Shown here one piece after another: positions 60,901-64,000 of a stretch of DNA of 64,000 nt (position 1 is the first letter of the stretch; every line of letters begins with the position of its first letter). The DNA is taken from contig NC_052668.1 of the NCBI RefSeq assembly GCF_016802725.1, forward strand, positions 26,530,501 to 26,594,500, read 5' to 3'. The notes below the pieces were generated by a model. The model ran no database searches and was not told where the DNA came from. It saw only the letters and a list, made by a program, of their open reading frames with translations. A program made the position numbers and the translations under genes. The DNA comes from Solenopsis invicta. Its lineage: Eukaryota > Arthropoda > Insecta > Hymenoptera > Formicidae.

Positions 60901-62930
60901 CGATCGTACAAACGGTGTTTCCTGTTTTCTCTCTCTCTCTTTTTTTTTTTTTAATTTGCTCTATTTATGAATCTGTGAATATCAGACGAATTCTCTGTAG
61001 AAGCTGCTTTTATACACAGAGTTTACATTGAATTTTTTGTATTTCTGCATTTTTAGAAGATAAGATTTTCAGGTAAATCTTGATCGATCCTATTTTTTTC
61101 TTTTCTGTCTTATTTTGACGATATTTGTAATTAAGATATTAATTAATATATTAGTTGTGCACCAGGAATTACATTTAATTGATTCCCTTTTGCCACTGAC
61201 ACGAGTATTTTAGATTAACTAGTCTTTTTTCTAAAAAGACTGATTTAATCAGAGTTGCTTAAACTTCAGTCACTATAATTTAACAATTAAAAAAAAAATT
61301 CTATTTATAATCTTACGTACTATTAATTTTTTTTAAATTCTACGTATCGTTTTATATACCGTGCATTTTTATATGTATTTGCTTATTTGTAGATACTTAT
61401 GTAAATGTAATTCTGATTCTTCAAACACTTTTTTATATTATACGACACATAAAATATATTATCAATCGTAAAGTTACATGGAAAGAACGATTCTGCTGAC
61501 GCAAGATGAAGATTTAAAAATAATTCTGTTAGGGTATTAAAATAATTATATTGGATGCCCAAACTGGTTGCTGGAATGTCAAAACTTTTTGCATCATTAC
61601 TCATCACGTTTAAGCATTCGTCATAATTATTTTGATAGTCCAATCAAATTATTTTCAGATTTGCATCCAGCTAAATTTTTAGATACTTCAACAAAATCTT
61701 TTTTTTTTGTATAAATAAAATTCTACCCTGTACGACATAAATTACAAATCCATTTAAAGTGGGCCTTAGATTATTATAATATTTCGATCGGTTTGATTGA
61801 ATATATGAGACTTTGTTATGTAACTACCGGAAGAAGACATGGGTGATACATTAAGTACACGGCAATAGAAATCTAACGAACTTGAAGTGTCCCAAGTGTC
61901 ATAGAAGTTCCATTAAAATATGCGCTTGAGAGATACAACTATCTTACATTTGTAAGGATTACGAGAATCATTCAGAGAGGCGTATTTAAATCTATTAAAT
62001 TCTAGAGATTTCCGTCTTGTTATTGAAAATACGTAATAGCGTAATAATTGTAATAATTGTGAGAACGAATGTGATATAACTTATTGCATATCAGTAATAG
62101 TAATAATAAATTATTAGTTATTCTCGATCAGCAATAATTTGAAAAAAAAATGAGATAATTAGTGCATTAACATTTATATATTGATAACCTTTTTACAATC
62201 TTATGTAACGAACGGCTTGCGACGCTCTTTTCGTATGTTTACGCAATTACGTTTAAAGTATCGCATAAATCATTCGTTTTTCAGTCATCAAATTTTAGGC
62301 GGCGACAAGTTTCGAAAAATTAGATTTGATAAGTGTCGCTTTTTTTCGTGTTCACTTTTCTTCTCTCTTTTTCTCTTGAAACTCATGTGCGAAATAAAAG
62401 AAGAGAAATTATGTCAAACCCAAACATCATTTGTCACTCGCGAAATTATATCGCGTGGATTGCAACAATTTCTAGTCATTCTCTGTTTCTTTGATACACC
62501 ATCGCACTGCGATATTTTGACTTATCATTATTTTGTAAAATAAAGTTAATAAGATAATAAAGTCGAGTAATAGAGCGACGAAAGCTTTTGTCTCAAATAC
62601 CTACTTCGCATTATATGGAAATTGATGTTTGATAAGAGCGTAGGAGTAAAATGCAAATACTGATTATCGGCGTCGAGAGGGAGATTACGCGGGCCGATAA
62701 GTGCCAGTCGTATGCTTCGTGTCGTGTAATTCCTCTTTAAAGAATGACAAAAGTTTAACGGCAGCTATCTAGACTGTGTAAACTTGCTGTCTCGAAAGCG
62801 GCGAAAAATTCTCTCTCTACACCGCGTTAATATGTAACGGACATCGTCGTGCGTTTACTCTCTACGTTATATATAAAAATAATTTGTAAAGCGTTCAACA
62901 TGGCATACTTTATTTTTGTTATCCCCTATG

Positions 62931-63067
62931 TTATTAAAATGACAGATGCAGTATTATTTATAGAACATTTATAGAATTTATTTAATTCTAAGTAAGAATC
63001 TCTTACGTTATTAAAATAATATGTGCCATATTATTTGTAGAATATTTATAGAATTTATTTAATTCTA
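62931..63067. repeat. 60-bp imperfect direct repeat, two copies
   Basis: 62931-62990 and 63008-63067 both run from TTATTAAAAT to TTTATAGAATTTATTTAATT (then CTA), differing at several positions, with a 77-bp period. Confidence 0.75.
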
Positions 63068-63075
63068 TGTGAGTG

Positions 63076-63183
63076 TTTATAGAATGCAGATTCTTCATTA
63101 TACCTGTATTTTTTACATTACATTCAAATAAAAAAATGTAATCTAAAAAATACGAGTATAATGAAGGATCTGCATTCCATAGT
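63076..63183. repeat. 108-bp hairpin
   Basis: The left arm TAGAATGCAGATTCTTCATT continues into ATACCTGTATTTTTTACATT. The right arm AATGTAATCTAAAAAATACG continues into AATGAAGGATCTGCATTCCA. The arms pair over about 45 bp with few mismatches around a short A-rich loop. It may be a small palindromic transposon or an RNA hairpin. Confidence 0.6.
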
Positions 63184-63290
63184 TTCGTGAAATAATAACG
63201 AAAGTCGAACCAGTCTTTCTCATCTTTGAGTTTTTGTTTTACTGGATCGATAGTATAGATTAATCAAGCGAGTATTATTAAAATTCGGAC

Positions 63291-64000
63291 ATGTGTTTAA
63301 GTTGCCTCTTTAACCCGATGTTACGTATTCCGCGTTAGAAATACGAAACACTCCTCGGTTTGGTCGCAGAAGGAGATCTCACATTTGGTAGGCGCGATCT
63401 CTCGTCGAACTAGAGCGACGCAATCGGCTGAAATACTGCAGAAGGCAGGGATAGAGCGGTAGGGAATATTTAGGTGGAACGTGCGCGAGTGAGAACACGT
63501 GTGCGTCAGAAGCGCTAGCGGGAAATGTCCATTACGTAACGGAGCCTAAACGTCCGCGTCGACGCTAATTTACGATTCATCGTTGCGATGTGCAATCGGC
63601 GTTATGGAAACCGGAATATTTCGATCGCAACGAAAGATTTATGCCGATCGATCCAAGACCCGCGGCAACCCGCGTATTTATATTTTTATATATAAATTGA
63701 TAATGGCCTCGCTATACCTTCCTCACTTATAACCGATCAAATCGAACGTAATGTCATACACGAAACTGCCATTTTATTGGAAATAAACTCACGTCACATC
63801 ATAACTCAATTCGTTTAAAATTAGATATTCGTCTTTCTGGAACCTAGCCAGGAAAGTTCCCATTCATCATTACACATTTTAAGACCATTATTCTGAAGTC
63901 ATAACATACACTGCAAAAAAGTTCAGTAAATTTGCACAAATAATAGATGTAAAAATTACACAATGATTAGTCCTACAAACATAAAAAGTTATGTAATTTT
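63291..64000. other. Mixed noncoding DNA
   Basis: A GC-richer patch at about 63,300-63,720 is followed by AT-rich DNA. No exon, RNA gene or repeat is recognised. Confidence 0.35.

Larger units (their letters stand above)
60901..63290. other. AT-rich DNA with small repeats
   Basis: No exon is supported. It has a CT run followed by a T run at about 60,930-60,953. The frames 61383-61643 (-) and 62181-62543 (+) match nothing recognised. A 60-bp direct repeat (62931, 63008) and a hairpin (63076-63183) lie near the end. Confidence 0.4.

Overview
This window looks like insect nuclear DNA, most likely from an ant or another aculeate hymenopteran. The background is very AT-rich, with isolated CpG-rich patches. 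Genes are spliced with short introns, and there is a large recent expansion of one chemoreceptor subfamily. The species assignment is inference; no marker gene identifies it.

Positions 1 to about 34,290 hold a head-to-tail array, all on the + strand, of eight copies of one gustatory receptor (Gr, 7tm_7 family) gene. Every copy has the same three-exon design. A ~700-745 bp exon 1 ends in phase 1. A ~510-540 bp exon 2 ends in phase 0. A short exon 3 carries the last transmembrane segment and the TYhhhhhQF family signature. The introns are about 115-140 bp. Six copies are open from start to stop (1761, 9185, 11735, 16131, 25985, 30423). One copy (5488) is a clear pseudogene, and one (20010) is broken by a single 4-bp deletion. 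Each copy carries a duplicated promoter with a TATA box about 30 bp ahead of a conserved AGAACGTTCTTCG element. The intergenic DNA is also duplicated. It contains a block resembling a solo LTR that must predate the expansion, and several miniature inverted-repeat elements, some with a visible empty site in a paralogous unit. The array probably continues left of the window, because positions 1-1,100 match the region upstream of the seventh copy.

Positions 35,443-35,632 (- strand) are one internal exon of the bHLH-zipper transcription factor Mitf. It ends just before the basic region. The bHLH exon must lie at lower coordinates, but none is visible between 1 and 35,442. If the gene is intact, the whole Gr array sits antisense inside a Mitf intron.

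Positions 35,633-64,000 have no exon I can identify. This part alternates AT-rich DNA with CpG-rich patches, the strongest at about 60,340-60,850, and carries several hairpin elements, including three copies of one ~220-240 bp family within 2.8 kb. It probably represents long introns and regulatory DNA, perhaps of Mitf.
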